DNA of 46,767 bases from NCBI GenBank assembly GCA_003254885.1, contig QANT01004637.1, forward strand, positions 1 through 46,767, given 5' to 3'. Both the position numbers and the translations under genes were made by a program. Source of the DNA: Purshia tridentata (lineage: Eukaryota > Streptophyta > Magnoliopsida > Rosales > Rosaceae). This document shows positions 46,551 to 46,767 of the stretch, piece by piece. Numbering within the stretch: position 1 is the first letter of the stretch; every line of letters begins with the position of its first letter. The notes under the pieces are model-generated. The model worked only from the letters and a program-made list of their open reading frames with translations, was not told where the DNA came from and searched no databases.

Positions 46551-46722
46551 TTCACTCCGATTTCTGTTCACTCTCATTCCTATTCATTCTCATTCATACA
46601 CTCTCATTCCTACTCACTCCCATTCCTACTCATTCTCATTCATACACTCCCATTCCTACTCACTCCCATTCATGTTCACTCCTATTCATGCTCACTCCCA
46701 TTCCTACCCACTCCCATTCACG
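46551..46722. repeat. Imperfect about 17-bp tandem repeat (CACTCCCATTCCTA-like)
   Basis: About ten degenerate copies of (T)CACTCCCATTCCTACT. The reverse complement motif AATGGGAGT also occurs at about 46288-46297 and GGGAATGA near 46319. Related sequence in opposite orientation on both sides suggests the outer parts of one DNA element, but its right end is not convincingly inside the window. Confidence 0.7.
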
Positions 46723-46767
46723 TTTAGTAAATATGCCTGAAGATTTTATATTATGGCATTTCATTTC

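Larger units (their letters stand above)
46086..46767. promoter_or_regulatory. SCD1 upstream region and repeat-rich right edge
   Basis: The first about 170 bases are the SCD1 5' leader and core promoter. From about 46280 the DNA turns repetitive, with GGGAATGATTC/AATGGGAGT motifs followed by an imperfect CACTCCCATTC tandem array to 46722. No other gene is seen. Confidence 0.5.

Overview
This is nuclear DNA of a flowering plant, most likely a core eudicot. The evidence is a set of plant-specific gene families (CYP94 P450, ASPG1 aspartic protease, SCD1, plastid ClpS and peptidyl-tRNA hydrolase), many short exons with GT..AG introns, AT-rich intergenic DNA, and small non-autonomous DNA transposons. 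I cannot name the species from the sequence. There are no prokaryotic, viral or CRISPR features. One N inside a long poly-T run (22488-22555) is the only visible assembly flaw.

Layout, left to right. 1-2486 is gene-poor: a 1.27-kb non-autonomous hAT-type element (117-1385) flanked by an 8-bp target duplication, then a 338-bp fold-back/MITE-like element (1914-2251). A single-exon CYP94 P450 (2487-3995, minus) is divergent from CLPS1 (4990-5960, plus), the plastid Clp-protease adaptor. A tRNA-Ala(CGC) follows (6256-6328, minus), then a single-exon PPR protein (7452-8837, minus) and a single-exon ASPG1-type aspartic protease (10249-11739, plus). After a 2.6-kb gap come a plastid peptidyl-tRNA hydrolase (14334-16361, minus, 8 exons), the Golgi golgin CASP (16964-23966, minus, 19 exons) and a single-exon DUF2828/vWA-like protein (24827-26755, minus). 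A cluster of three PLAC8/cell-number-regulator genes follows: A (minus, 28511-29239), B (plus, 30796-32077) and C (plus, 32854-34394). SCD1 (34844-46085, minus, 31 exons) fills most of the rest, and its upstream flank ends in a short tandem repeat.

I rebuilt the multi-exon genes by joining exons in frame against the family sequences as I remember them. Every junction of CLPS1, PTH, CASP, PLAC8-B, PLAC8-C and SCD1 closes in frame with GT..AG borders, giving 157, 262, 683, 364, 289 and 1208 residues. PLAC8-A is the exception: its strong exon-2 donor shifts the frame. PLAC8-C has an intact PLAC8 core but a visibly decayed 5' coding stretch. PLAC8-B has an unusually long Gln/Pro/Asn-rich N-terminus and has lost several family cysteines.

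The genes do not form an operon or pathway; they are independent plant loci. Themes they share are plastid proteostasis and translation (CLPS1, PTH), Golgi/post-Golgi trafficking and cytokinesis (CASP, SCD1), and small cysteine-rich membrane proteins (PLAC8). From memory, ASPG1-CASP-PLAC8 are neighbours at Arabidopsis At3g18490-At3g18450 and SCD1-PLAC8 at At1g49040-At1g49030. The window therefore looks like an ancestral block that Arabidopsis keeps split over two places. The most interesting material is the PLAC8 cluster, where three neighbouring paralogues show three different kinds of divergence.
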